From NCBI GenBank assembly GCA_963737075.1, contig CAVTRI010000002.1, forward strand, positions 186,001-250,000: a stretch of DNA of 64,000 nt, in the 5' to 3' direction. A program made the translations under genes and the position numbers. Shown here piece after piece: positions 45,664 to 54,938 of the stretch (positions within the stretch are counted from its first letter, which is position 1; each line of letters opens with the position of its first letter). The notes beneath the pieces are model-generated. The model was not told where the DNA came from and made no database searches. It was given only the letters and a program-made list of their open reading frames with translations. The stretch comes from CAVTRI01 sp963737075. GTDB taxonomy: Bacteria; Actinomycetota; Acidimicrobiia; Acidimicrobiales; Palsa-688.

Positions 45664-45706
45664 TGGTGGCGGGGGCTGGATTTGAACCAGCGACCTTCGG
45701 GTTATG
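45664..45706 (-). other. tRNA-Met 3' half: att-like site B
   Basis: On the minus strand CTCATAACCCGAAGGTCGCT and GGTTCAAATCCAGC are the anticodon loop (CAT), variable loop and T arm of an elongator tRNA-Met, ending CCCCGCCACC. No matching D arm or 5' acceptor is present, so it is not a functional gene. This is the pattern left by elements that integrate into the 3' end of a tRNA. Confidence 0.82.
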
Positions 45707-45710
45707 AGGT

Positions 45711-46052
45711 ATAGGACCCGGGTTTCTGCGGGGTTATTGGATCCTAGAAGTCCTGGTCAGAGCTGTGCAGTTCGATCCGTATCCGGGCTGGTCCTGGCTT
45801 GTCCGTCCGAGCGGGTTTGACACAGGTTTGACACGGACATCTGGTGCTACCGGACGCGGTGACCGAGCAGGTGGCGGTGTTAGCAACCGATCCCGGCAGG
45901 ATCGTGAAGTCTCGGCGGTCGTCATCAACGGAATTCCCTTACGGTAAGGCTTTACACCACACGGCGATAGCACACAATCCTAATACCGCCCGGCCCTGGC
46001 CGGAGAAAACGCATGCCCCCCGTCCGACGCGTGGACCCATAGCCAAGGGGAG
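45711..46052. other. att-flanking noncoding region with a direct repeat
   Basis: Noncoding. Similar (about 70% by eye) to the sequence right of att-like site A (15536-15650). It contains GTTTGACACAGGTTTGACAC near 45818-45838, a tandem GTTTGACAC repeat also found at 60500-60520 next to the third integrase; probable arm-type recombinase sites. Confidence 0.55.
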
Positions 46053-47321
46053 TCAACGACGGTATGGAACCCGGCGTATCGGTTCAGACCGCCTCGTGTC
46101 GCCCTCAGGACTAGCGAGTTGCCGTTCCAAATCAGTGAAGGCATCGATGATGTCCGGTGCCTCGAAGGCTCGGTTACGCTTGCCCACGGTCACCTGCTTG
46201 AGGACGCCCGCATCGACCAAGCGTGTGATCGCTTCGTTGGTCTGCTGGAAGCTGCGACCGATCAGTTCTCCCGCGCTTGAGACCGTGACGACCGGAGCGC
46301 CGACAAGCGAGTTGAGGAGGAGGTCCGTCGCCGACCGCGCCCGCACCCTACCGAGGCGTTCAACCCACTCATCGCGGATCGCCGATGCTCTGTGCTCAAA
46401 AGCCGACGCGTCCCTGACCGTCCGGCTGCACGCCGCGGCGAAGCGTCCGATCCAGAGGTTGGCACCGTCCTGTGCTGCCTTCGATGAGGCCGGCCCCCGG
46501 TACCGGGTGGCCTCCAGCCCGTCGATGTAGTCACGAGCCCATGTGGCCAGGACGAGAGACACTGGAAGGAGTACATGTGTCGCCAAGCCACGGCGGCGCA
46601 GGATCATGTGGATCAGGGCTCGGCCGGTGCGCCCGTTGCCATCCACGAAGGGGTGGATCGTCTCAAACTGAGCGTGCGCCATCGCCGCCTGCGCCACGGC
46701 AGGTAAGTCGTCCGAATTGGCGAATTTACAGAGATCAGCGAGCAATTCACCGACGTCTTCCGGGGGAGGCGGTACGAAAGCAGCCGAGCAGGGGTTGTAA
46801 TCGCTCCCGCCGATCCAGTTCTGCTCCGTCCTTACCATGCCTGCGTGATCTTCTAGGCGTGTCCCGGTGAGCAGGCGTCGGTGGAACGACAGCAGGTGGT
46901 CGAGGGTGATGGAGTCTCCGGGCTCTATCTGGCGAACCGCCGTCGCCATGGCGTCGATATTCGCCAGCACCTCGGCAGCTGTCACATCGCCCGGAGACTC
47001 GCCAAGCTGCAAGGCTGCTTCCGCCCGTAGCAGCCGTCGTGCACCGACCTCCAAGCCTTCGATACGAGACGAGGCGACTGATTCTGCTCGTAACAGAATC
47101 CTGGCTAATGCCTCCGTATTAGCCAGGGACGATCCTGCCAGGTCGAACCTGGAGATTGCACGCTCCGCATCGCTGACGTCCGCAGCGACGTCCGGGGCAA
47201 GCGGCAAGAGGCGTCCTACGAGTCGGTCCGGCACGTATGCTTCGTACTCGCAGGATCGCCGGTCACGGCGCGATGGCCCAATGGCTTCGGTCAGCCACTG
47301 CCGTCGGATAAGCCTGGACAC
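46053..47321 (-). CDS. Fic-domain AMP-transferase
   Basis: 422 residues from GTG 47321, chosen because AAGGAGG sits five bases upstream. The Fic core motif is complete: ETIHPFVDGNGRTGRALIHM (HPFxxGNGRxxR). The N-terminal inhibitory helix SVASSRIEGLE matches (S/T)xxxE(G/N), a class II self-inhibited Fic. A C-terminal winged helix (TNEAITRLVDAGVLKQVTV) probably binds DNA. Such proteins AMPylate targets or autoregulate. Next to the STAND gene on the same strand, so perhaps part of the same defence island. Confidence 0.92.
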   Translation of the reverse strand: MSRLIRRQWLTEAIGPSRRDRRSCEYEAYVPDRLVGRLLPLAPDVAADVSDAERAISRFDLAGSSLANTEALARILLRAESVASSRIEGLEVGARRLLRAEAALQLGESPGDVTAAEVLANIDAMATAVRQIEPGDSITLDHLLSFHRRLLTGTRLEDHAGMVRTEQNWIGGSDYNPCSAAFVPPPPEDVGELLADLCKFANSDDLPAVAQAAMAHAQFETIHPFVDGNGRTGRALIHMILRRRGLATHVLLPVSLVLATWARDYIDGLEATRYRGPASSKAAQDGANLWIGRFAAACSRTVRDASAFEHRASAIRDEWVERLGRVRARSATDLLLNSLVGAPVVTVSSAGELIGRSFQQTNEAITRLVDAGVLKQVTVGKRNRAFEAPDIIDAFTDLERQLASPEGDTRRSEPIRRVPYRR

Positions 47322-47543
47322 GATGCCTCCTTGTTCAGGGTTAGCATACAACCCTGAATAAGGCTCGGGGCTGTTCAGGCATCCACAGGACTCGCTGGGC
47401 GGATCCGTCGGCAGCAGAGGTGAAGCTTCAGCACTACGACGGCAACTTCGTCGGCACTGGCACTACGGCACCCACTCAGTCATTCGGCGACTCGCGTATG
47501 TTCCCCCCGTCGTCCCTGTCAAGAGCACGGACGGAGGGGCGGT
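47322..47543. other. Intergenic
   Basis: Between the Fic start and the end of the STAND gene; no gene seen. Confidence 0.5.
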
Positions 47544-50491
47544 TCACCGCGACCGGGGCGGGCAACGGATGTCGTTCAGCTGCCGAGAATCCTGAGTGGC
47601 TTGTAGGCCTTCTAGCTTCAGATTGCTGTCAAGGCGAGCGGCCTCATAGCCATCGACATATGGGTGACGGACGTTATGTCGGTCATCCAGCCGGCGACGC
47701 TCGAACCAAGTGCTCAGAACTACCTCAACGTCATTCGCCTGGAGGAACTGACGAAGCCGCTCTGAGCTGACCAGGAACGCGTGCGTCTCGAAAAGCCCGT
47801 GCCGTCCATAGTCAGTGAATACCGTCTCCTGCCCATCCGTCCAACAGGGTCCGGCTGCTTCTAGTACCAGTGGAACGCGGGCCTCTATGAAGGAGGATGG
47901 CATCGTCGCAGTGACCGTTTCCCCGATCGAACAATCGAGGAGGCTCCCTTCCCAGCTGTATCGCTCAGTCGTCGCCACGATATTCCAAGCCTTATTATCG
48001 TCCTCGTACAGCTCGAGCGAACGGTGGAATCCACCGCATGCGTGCTGGGACCAGCCAACTTCACCGGCGTAGCAGCAATCCACGTGCCCATGGTCGTCGA
48101 TGAGCGAATGACCGTGGCGCTTACGAATATTGGACGCGTTGCGCGCAAAATCCTCAGCTTCACCGATGGGGACAAACCAACTATCAATAGCTAGATTCTG
48201 TTGAAGTCCTCGCCACCGTTTCGCGGAGCTTGGGTCCGACTGAGTGAGGTTTCCTTCGAGCACGATCCATTCATGCCCGGCAATATCTGTTACCCGGTGC
48301 AAAGACTTCAGTCGTGGCTCCGATTCCTCGTCATCCACGAACGCCTTGATGTCATCTCCGTAGGCACGAAAGTCCAACCGACCGATTGGCCACCGCTTCA
48401 ATTCGATTGGTGGCTTCCGCCATGTAGGCGCGCTCTCTCCCCTTCCTTCCTCCAGAGCCCTGTACTCGATCGGGGGCAGCGTAGGATCGATCTCCCGTTC
48501 GGCCGTGATCTGGTGTAGGCCCTCGTACGGCACCACATCGCTGAACCGGACCTGCGATTGGTAGTTATCGGCCACCCGAGCGAGTAGCTCGTGGTACGCC
48601 ATCCACTGATACTTCTTGCCCCACCTCTCTGCCTTGTGCTCGGTCCGGTCATACTCCCTGTACCCAAGACTCCGGTCTTCTTGGCCGAATCGGCTTGGTG
48701 ACCACCCCAAGGACAGCGTCCGCATGAAGACCCAGCGCCGTGCAAAGTCACTCGAGAAGCCATCATCCCGACGTTTCGGGTACTTCCAAACACCGTCAAG
48801 CAAGTTCCACTGATCATCGCCGAGCTCGAGGTCTGCAGACCGTCGAAGCGACCACGGGTGCAGATAACGCGACGCCTCGGGATTGTCTAGGACGCTAACT
48901 AGTCTCTCTCGTTGCTGGTCGGTAAGTGAGCCAACAAACCTTTTCCATCTTGCGTTAACCAATCTAGGCGATCGATCATCGTCCGGAACAACCGTTCCTA
49001 TCCGATGGCACTTGAAGTGGTGCATTGCAGATTCAATTACATACCGACCGAAGTCGCCCATGCTGAAGATCGAGGAGTATACCGTAGAGTAACTCGCAGT
49101 AGCCGGCTTGCTGAAATCCTTGCCATACTCGGCTTCAATGAAATCCTTACTACGGACTGACGCCGGCGGGCTGATCCCGTAAGGACGTCTAACTTTGCCC
49201 AGTGCGGCCGCAGGTAACAGCTTTCTCGCAACCCCGAACTCTACGGTGCCTCGGGCAGCATCGAGGAGGATTTCGTCAGGAGCAACCGGTGGATCGAAGA
49301 CTAGCTTGAGTACACGCTTCGCCAGTGGCTTCGCACGGTCTCGGTCCGCTTGACTACTCCTCATCAATGCTCCATAAGCCACAACGACCACCCGTTGACG
49401 GACATAGGGATCGTCGCCATCCCAGAATCGGTTCAGGATCCGAAGGGCAATGTCGAGATGGCCCAGCAGGAGCTCGACCAACGCCTTCGTCACCCAGTCT
49501 CGCATGTAGCGGTTCGGCGAAGAAAACAGCCATACGAGCGGTATCACCGCGAGTTCTACGACCTCCGGATCGTAACTGGGATACGGTCCGTCAGCTGCCC
49601 ATCTCGCCAATCGACTGATCGCGCCCCTCTCCTCGAAGAAGGAGTGATAAGTCGCGAAGCCAAAGAATTGATCCCGCGCCGGCATGGGGATCTTCTTCAA
49701 GTAGTTATGTGACCCATCGGCATTCAAGGGGTTCTCGGGCTGCGGGGCGATCATAAAGAACATGTCGAAGAGCTCGTTAGGCATGATATCTCCCAGGCTG
49801 GCATTGAGCAACTCGATAGTCCTTGGAGTAATCGCCTTCGGATCCCGATAGGGCATCGTTTCGATCACAGACCTAAAGGCGTGACGGGCAGCCCCGGCTC
49901 GGCGTCTCGCCTTCTCGGTCTTGAGAGGCTTCCGCCAGTCAAGGTCAGACTGTTTGAATTTGAGCAGATCGGGCAGCTCGATGCCGTACTTCTCGGGCAA
50001 CGTCGTTGCAGCTGCCTCAACGATGCCCCAACTCGCATCGTTAGCAAGCCAGTCGGCAAGCTCCGGGTCGGTCGTCGGCGTTGAGGATTTCGATAGTCGC
50101 GTCTGGAGCAGCAGAAAGTCGGAGAATGCCTGGAAAACAATTCGGACTCCGTCTTCAGTCTTCCCGTCGCCCACGTAGATCATCTCGCGATTCAACACAC
50201 CCTCGCTCTGCAAAGCACCGATGGCTACAGTGGTTCGGAGGGCGCCAGCACCTGAGCCCCGATCTCCTCCAGACGGTCAACTGACAGACTCTCACGGCCC
50301 GTCGTTGAGAGTTCGTCAAGGACAGTGCTGATCAGGTTGGTGATGTGCTTCCGAGATTGCTGGAGCTCATACGAAGTAGAAGCAGACGGCCGGAGTCGCC
50401 GGGCCACCCGGTCAGTCTTGCCTTCAACGTACCGCTCGAAGATCTTTACCCGGCTCTCGTGACCAATCACTGCTGTATGGCCGGAGTCCTT

Positions 50492-50499
50492 CAGGCTCT
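50492..50499. repeat. Target duplication CAGGCTCT, left copy
   Basis: Same octamer at 54931-54938, bounding the IS256 element in the STAND gene. Confidence 0.88.
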
Positions 50500-50675
50500 G
50501 TTCACGTCCCGCCGAGTGGTGTAGAAGTCGGGAGTATCCACCACTGAGGTAGGGCCACCGAGAGATCTTCGGCTTTCCGTCTAAAGAGAGCTGAAGGAAT
50601 GCCATGAAGAGGGGCCTCCCCCGGTGACAGCGTGTTGTCACCGAGTAACCCCATCACCAAGGGAGGCCATGACCA

Positions 50676-51722
50676 ATGTTGCACGCTGGGTTGGATCTGT
50701 CACGCAAGTCGCTGGAGGTGCACTTGTTGGCCGAGGACGGCGCCACGGTGGCCGCGATGAGCGTGCCACCCGATGTGCTGGGGCTGCGGGCGTTGGTGCG
50801 CATGGTGGCCCGCCAGCCGGGAGGGCGGCATGTGATGGCGGTGATCGAGTCGATGAACGGCGCCCGTTTCGTGCACGACACCCTGGAGTTGGCGGGCTGG
50901 CGGGTGGAGATCGCGGACGCCGCCAAGGTGAAGGGGTTGGCCCCTCTGGCTTGTAAGACGGACCGTATCGACGCCTGGGTGCTGGCCGAACTGTCCCGCC
51001 GGGATCTGGTCCCCTCGATTTGGTTGCCGGACCCGGCCACCCGTGGTGCCCGGGAGTTGGCCCGCTGGAGGCTGCATCTAGTTCGACACCGCACGGCATT
51101 GAAGAACCGGGTGCATGCCGCGTTGGTGGCGTTCGGTCACCCCTGCCCAGTCGCCGATCTGTTCGGTATCGAGGGCCGTGACCTGTTGGACCGGCTCCAG
51201 TTCCCTGAGCCGTGGCGCGGGGACGTTGAAGCGGCGATCCGGCTGATCGACACCCTCAGCTTCGAGATCGCCACCCTCGAGGACGAGCTCAAGGCCGAGG
51301 GCGTCGACCACCCGTACATGCGGCTGCTACTCACGGTGCCCGGAATCTCGTGGGTGCTGGCCTACACCATCGCCGCCGAGATCGGCGACATCGCCCGTTT
51401 CCCCACTCCCGTCAAGCTGTGCGGCTACACCGGACTGTGCCCGCGGGTCTATCAGTCCGGCCAGTCCGACCACAGGGGCAGCCTGGCCAAGAACGGCCCC
51501 AAGTACCTGCGCTGGGCACTCATCGAGGCGACCACCAAAGCCTCCCAACATCCGGTGTACGCCGAGCGCTACCAGCGCACCGCCAAACGTCTCGGCCGCC
51601 AGCGGGGCAAGAAGGTCGCCCGAGTCGACCTCGCCCGCAGACTGGCCGAAGCCATCTGGCACATGCTCGCCAACGGCGAGGTCTTCGCCCCCGCCGGCTT
51701 TCCCGCATCGAAGGCCGCATGA
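50676..51722 (+). CDS. IS110-family DEDD transposase (IS1111-like)
   Basis: 348 residues, intact. The RuvC-like domain starts LHAGLDLSRKSLEVHLLAED (first Asp) and has MAVIESMNGARFVHDTLELA (Glu) and LACKTDRIDAWVLAELSRRD (D..D). The C-terminal transposase_20 domain has LLLTVPGISWVLAYTIAAEI and the serine region GQSDHRGSLAKNGPKYLRWA. Short 72-bp left end, long right end. Confidence 0.92.
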   Translation: MLHAGLDLSRKSLEVHLLAEDGATVAAMSVPPDVLGLRALVRMVARQPGGRHVMAVIESMNGARFVHDTLELAGWRVEIADAAKVKGLAPLACKTDRIDAWVLAELSRRDLVPSIWLPDPATRGARELARWRLHLVRHRTALKNRVHAALVAFGHPCPVADLFGIEGRDLLDRLQFPEPWRGDVEAAIRLIDTLSFEIATLEDELKAEGVDHPYMRLLLTVPGISWVLAYTIAAEIGDIARFPTPVKLCGYTGLCPRVYQSGQSDHRGSLAKNGPKYLRWALIEATTKASQHPVYAERYQRTAKRLGRQRGKKVARVDLARRLAEAIWHMLANGEVFAPAGFPASKAA

Positions 51723-52066
51723 TGATCGAGTCATCGCTTCGGCAGGCGCCACCAGGGGTCGTGGCTGCTTGACAGCCCTCGAAGGAGATGCGCTACCGGA
51801 GCGAGCCTCCCATCGGCATAGTCCACGCCCACGAGCTGGCGATAGAGAGATGAGCACCGCTCCACCCATGACCGGGAGGCAAAAGGCAACCAGGTGCCGC
51901 AGCCGGGCTGCGGCACGAAGTCCATGATTGCTGGCGACAACCTTCGCCCCGCCGGCGTCAAGGCCTCCGCTCGCTGCGCTCACTCCGCTCGGCCTGCGGC
52001 CGAACCCTTGACCCCGGCTCCCACACAAGACAGGGCTGGCGCAGACAGGCCTGCCCCTTGACAACC
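51723..52066 (+). ncRNA. Noncoding right end of IS110 element: candidate guide (bridge-type) RNA
   Basis: 344 bp without a gene between the transposase stop and the right terminus. It contains a 10-bp perfect hairpin GTGCCGCAGC/GCTGCGGCAC (51894-51916) and further GC-rich palindromes (CTCGCTGCGCTCACTCCGCT). In the IS1111 group the guide RNA lies in the right end. Its boundaries cannot be set here. Confidence 0.45.
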
Positions 52067-52849
52067 GGCCCCTCTTCATAGAGAGACTCCCGGTGACCCT
52101 CATCCAGTCTGACGTGACCGAGCTGTTGGACGCGCTGCGCGCCGGCGGTGATATCGACGTGATCGGCAAGGGGGTGGAGCTGGTGCTGCAGGCCCTCATC
52201 GACGCCGAGGCCACTGAGCACATCGGCGCCGCCCGCTACCAGCGGGCCGAGACCCGCACCAACCAGCGCAACGGCGGCCGGGAACGCCTGTTGACCACCA
52301 AGGCCGGCGACGTGGAATTGAAGATCCCCAAGTGGCGCCACGGCAGCTTCTTCCCCTCGATCCTCGAACGGCGCCGGCGCATCGACCGGGCCCTGTTCGC
52401 GGTGGTGATGGAGGCCTATGTGCACGGCGTATCCACCCGCAAGGTCGACGACCTGGTGGGGGCGCTGGGGGCGGCCAGCGGCATCTCCAACAGCGAGGTC
52501 AGCCGCATCTGCGCCGGCCTGGACGCCGAGATGGCCGCCTTCTGGGTCCGGCCGCTAGGGCACGTCGAGTTCCCGTACCTGTTCGCCGATGCCACCTACC
52601 TCAAGGGGCGCGTCGGTGGCCAGGTGGTGTCGCCCGCCGTGGTGGTGGTCACCGGGGTGACGGCCAGCGGTGAGCGAGAGGTGCTCGGTTGCGCCGTGGG
52701 CGACACCGAGACGGAGACGTTTTGGAGCGAGTTCTTCCGCTCCCTGCGGGCCCGAGGGCTCGCTGGAGTGCGCCTGGTGATCTCCGACCACCACGAGGGC
52801 CTCAAGGGCGCCATCGGCCGGTGCTTCGTGGGCGCCGGCTGGCAGCGCT

Positions 52850-53100
52850 CATCAGTGCACTATCCACCGGACGAGTTGGTGGCGACATCAGCATCGTTGC
52901 GGCGGGATGGTCCCGTCGGTCACCCCCGCCGACGGGAGAGGGCCTTGGCAGCGTGACCTTCGAGGTCCTTCGGCAGACCAGTCCCTCCCGTCGGTGGCGG
53001 GCTTGTCACTGGCCATTGGGAGTAGCGCCAGAAGCGCCGTGATGAGCGACCAGGTCGAGCACGCCTGCGGGGTGACGCCTCACCAGGAGGTGCATCAGCC
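52850..53100 (+). ncRNA. Noncoding left end of IS110 element: candidate bridge RNA
   Basis: 251 bp upstream of the transposase, with a strong hairpin CCCGTCGG/CCGACGGG (52912-52936) and a second copy of CCCGTCGG at about 52988-52995 that could compete for it. IS110-group bridge RNAs are transcribed from this position and contain target- and donor-binding loops. Confidence 0.5.
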
Positions 53101-54279
53101 ATGTTCGCAGGTATCGACTGGGGCGGCCATCGCCATCAGCTCGCGATCGTTGACAACGTCGGGGAGGTGGCCGTCAATCGGCCCTTCCCTCACGACCGCG
53201 ACGGGCTGGACCGGCTCGTCGCGGAGCTTGAGAGTCACGGCGGCCCTGAGGTGCCGGTGGCGATTGAACGAAGCGAAGGGGTGCTAGTCGGGCGGCTTCT
53301 GGCCGGCGGGTATCGGGTCTATCCGGTCGGCCCGCGTATCTCGGCCCGGGCGCGGGAGCGCTACCAGGCGGCAGTCCGCAAAGACGACCGCTTCGACGCT
53401 TTCGTGCTCGCCGACACCCTGCGCCAAGAAATCTCCCGTTGGCGCCCCCTCAGCCCCCTGTCCGCCCCGCTGGGCGAGCTGCGGGTCTTGGTGCGGGACC
53501 GCCGGCGGATGCTCGAGACTCAGCAGGCGGTCGAGGCTCAGCTGCGAGCCACCCTCGACGCATACCATCCCGGCCCGGCACGCCTGTTCTCCTCGGTGGA
53601 CCGGGCGATCACCCTCGCTTTCATCCGGGACTACCCCTCACCGGATGCGGCCAAATATGTCGGCGAAGCCCGAATGCAACGGTTCTTGGACCGACACGGC
53701 TACACCGGAAGAGTCCCCGCGGCGGTGCTGGCCGAACGACTCCGCACCGCCAGCATGCCCACCGGCGAGGCAACCACCGCCGGTTACACATGGTCCGCCC
53801 TACAGATGGTCGACCATCTCGAGCTGCTCAACCACCAGCTCAAAGCCTTCGACGAGCGCATTGCGACCGTCTTCGAGACCCACCCTGATGCACCGATCTT
53901 CGCCAGCTTCCCTGCGGCAGGACCGGTCACCGCGTCGGCGCTGCTCGCCGAGATCGGCGAAGACCGCAACCGGTTCCCGACCGTCGACGCGCTGCTGGCC
54001 GAGGCCGGACTGGCCCCAGTGACTCTGGCGTCGGGAAGAACGACCAGAGTCCGATTCCGCCGAGCCTGCAACCCTCGCCTCCGCGACACGTTCAACTGGT
54101 GGGCATACACGCTCAAACGCATCGACCCGCCCAGCCGCGCCCGCTATCTCGCCGCGCTGGACCGCGGCCAGCACGCCCACCGGGCCCTCCGCTCCGTCGG
54201 CACGTCGTGGACCCGGGTCCTCTGGCGCTGCTGGCAGGACCACACCACCTACAACCCCGGCATCCACCGGCCCGCCTAG
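53101..54279 (+). CDS. IS110-family DEDD transposase
   Basis: 392 residues, intact. MFAGIDWGGHRHQLAIVDNV gives the first Asp, PVAIERSEGVLVGRLLAGGY the Glu, and KDDRFDAFVLADTLRQEISR the D..D pair of the RuvC-like domain. The C-terminal half has FASFPAAGPVTASALLAEIG and LASGRTTRVRFRRACNPRLR, in place of the SG motif region. ATG 53101 follows AGGAGG. Not closely similar to the other IS110 protein in the window. Confidence 0.92.
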   Translation: MFAGIDWGGHRHQLAIVDNVGEVAVNRPFPHDRDGLDRLVAELESHGGPEVPVAIERSEGVLVGRLLAGGYRVYPVGPRISARARERYQAAVRKDDRFDAFVLADTLRQEISRWRPLSPLSAPLGELRVLVRDRRRMLETQQAVEAQLRATLDAYHPGPARLFSSVDRAITLAFIRDYPSPDAAKYVGEARMQRFLDRHGYTGRVPAAVLAERLRTASMPTGEATTAGYTWSALQMVDHLELLNHQLKAFDERIATVFETHPDAPIFASFPAAGPVTASALLAEIGEDRNRFPTVDALLAEAGLAPVTLASGRTTRVRFRRACNPRLRDTFNWWAYTLKRIDPPSRARYLAALDRGQHAHRALRSVGTSWTRVLWRCWQDHTTYNPGIHRPA

Positions 54280-54930
54280 ATCACCCGCCACAGGTCCCGA
54301 CGCCGCCGTGCAGACACGCGGCCGGGTTCGTCGCGCCCGCGAACCGACACCTCGGTTTTCTCTTAGCCGGGGCAACTTGACATTGGGAGTCTGCCGGGTG
54401 CATGCCATGCGCAACATCCTGGCCAAGGTGCCCAAGGCCGACGCCGAGATGGTGGCGGCGGCCATCCGCACCATCTTCGCCCAACCCTCCGGCGAGGCCG
54501 TCCACGCACAGTTCGACCCCATGGCCACCCTCGAGCCCCAATTCCCCGCGGTGGCCACCCTGCTCGTCGCCGCCCGAGAGGACCTGCTCGCATTCTGTGC
54601 CTTCCCGCCCGAGCACTGGCGCAAGATCTGGTCAACGAACCCGCTTGAGCGGCTGCACCGAGAAATCAAGCGGCGCACCGACGTAGTGGGCGTGTTCCCC
54701 AACGACGAGGCCATCGAGCGCCTCGTCACCGCTGTCATCGTCGAACAACACGACGAATGGGCCGTTTCTGAACGCCGTTACCTATCGGAGACGTCGATGG
54801 CGAGGCTACGACAGACCGCCCCACCCACGCTGCCCGCAACCACCCCCAAACGTAAGCGCCTAGCCAGCTGAACGCCCTACGATTCCCCCCAGCCGAAGAT
54901 CACTTTTCCACCACGACGCGGGGCGTGATC

Positions 54931-54938
54931 CAGGCTCT
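54931..54938. repeat. Target duplication CAGGCTCT, right copy
   Basis: Same octamer at 50492-50499. Confidence 0.88.

Larger units (their letters stand above)
50604..52079 (+). mobile_element. IS110-family element (IS1111-like), in the IS256 leader
   Basis: The ends are the 13-bp inverted pair ATGAAGAGGGGCC (50604-50616) and its complement (52067-52079). Such subterminal repeats are typical of the IS1111 group. No target duplication. It inserted between the IS256 left end and its transposase start, probably disrupting that promoter. Confidence 0.82.
52850..54392 (+). mobile_element. Second IS110-family element, in the IS256 transposase
   Basis: 1543 bp, defined by the break in the IS256 transposase; CT is present at both junctions (52848-52849 and 54391-54392). 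It has a 250-bp noncoding left end and a short right end, the layout of the IS110 group as opposed to the IS1111 group. It differs from the element at 50604. Confidence 0.82.
52093..54871 (+). pseudogene. IS256-family transposase split by an IS110 insertion
   Basis: The 5' part (52093-52849) has IDAEATEHIGAARYQRAETR, FPYLFADATYLKGRVGGQVV (first Asp) and LVISDHHEGLKGAIGRCFVG (second Asp). The 3' part (54393-54871) has CRVHAMRNILAKVPKADAEM and WSTNPLERLHREIKRRTDVV (Glu). Removing 52850-54392 joins TGG CAG CGC T to GC CGG GTG, giving WQRCRVHAM in frame. About 410 residues when rebuilt. Start GTG 52093. Confidence 0.9.
50500..54930 (+). mobile_element. IS256-family element carrying two IS110-family insertions
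   Basis: Terminal repeats GTTCACGTCCCGCCG (left) and GATCACGCCCCGCG (complement of right end), with CAGGCTCT duplicated outside. After removing the two inner elements (50604-52079 and 52850-54392) about 1.4 kb remains, the normal size of an IS256 element with one transposase. It differs from the IS256 at 4592. Confidence 0.88.

Noticed and set aside
45664..45706. Functional tRNA-Met gene
   Set aside because: Only the 3' half is present; no D arm or 5' acceptor strand can be found.
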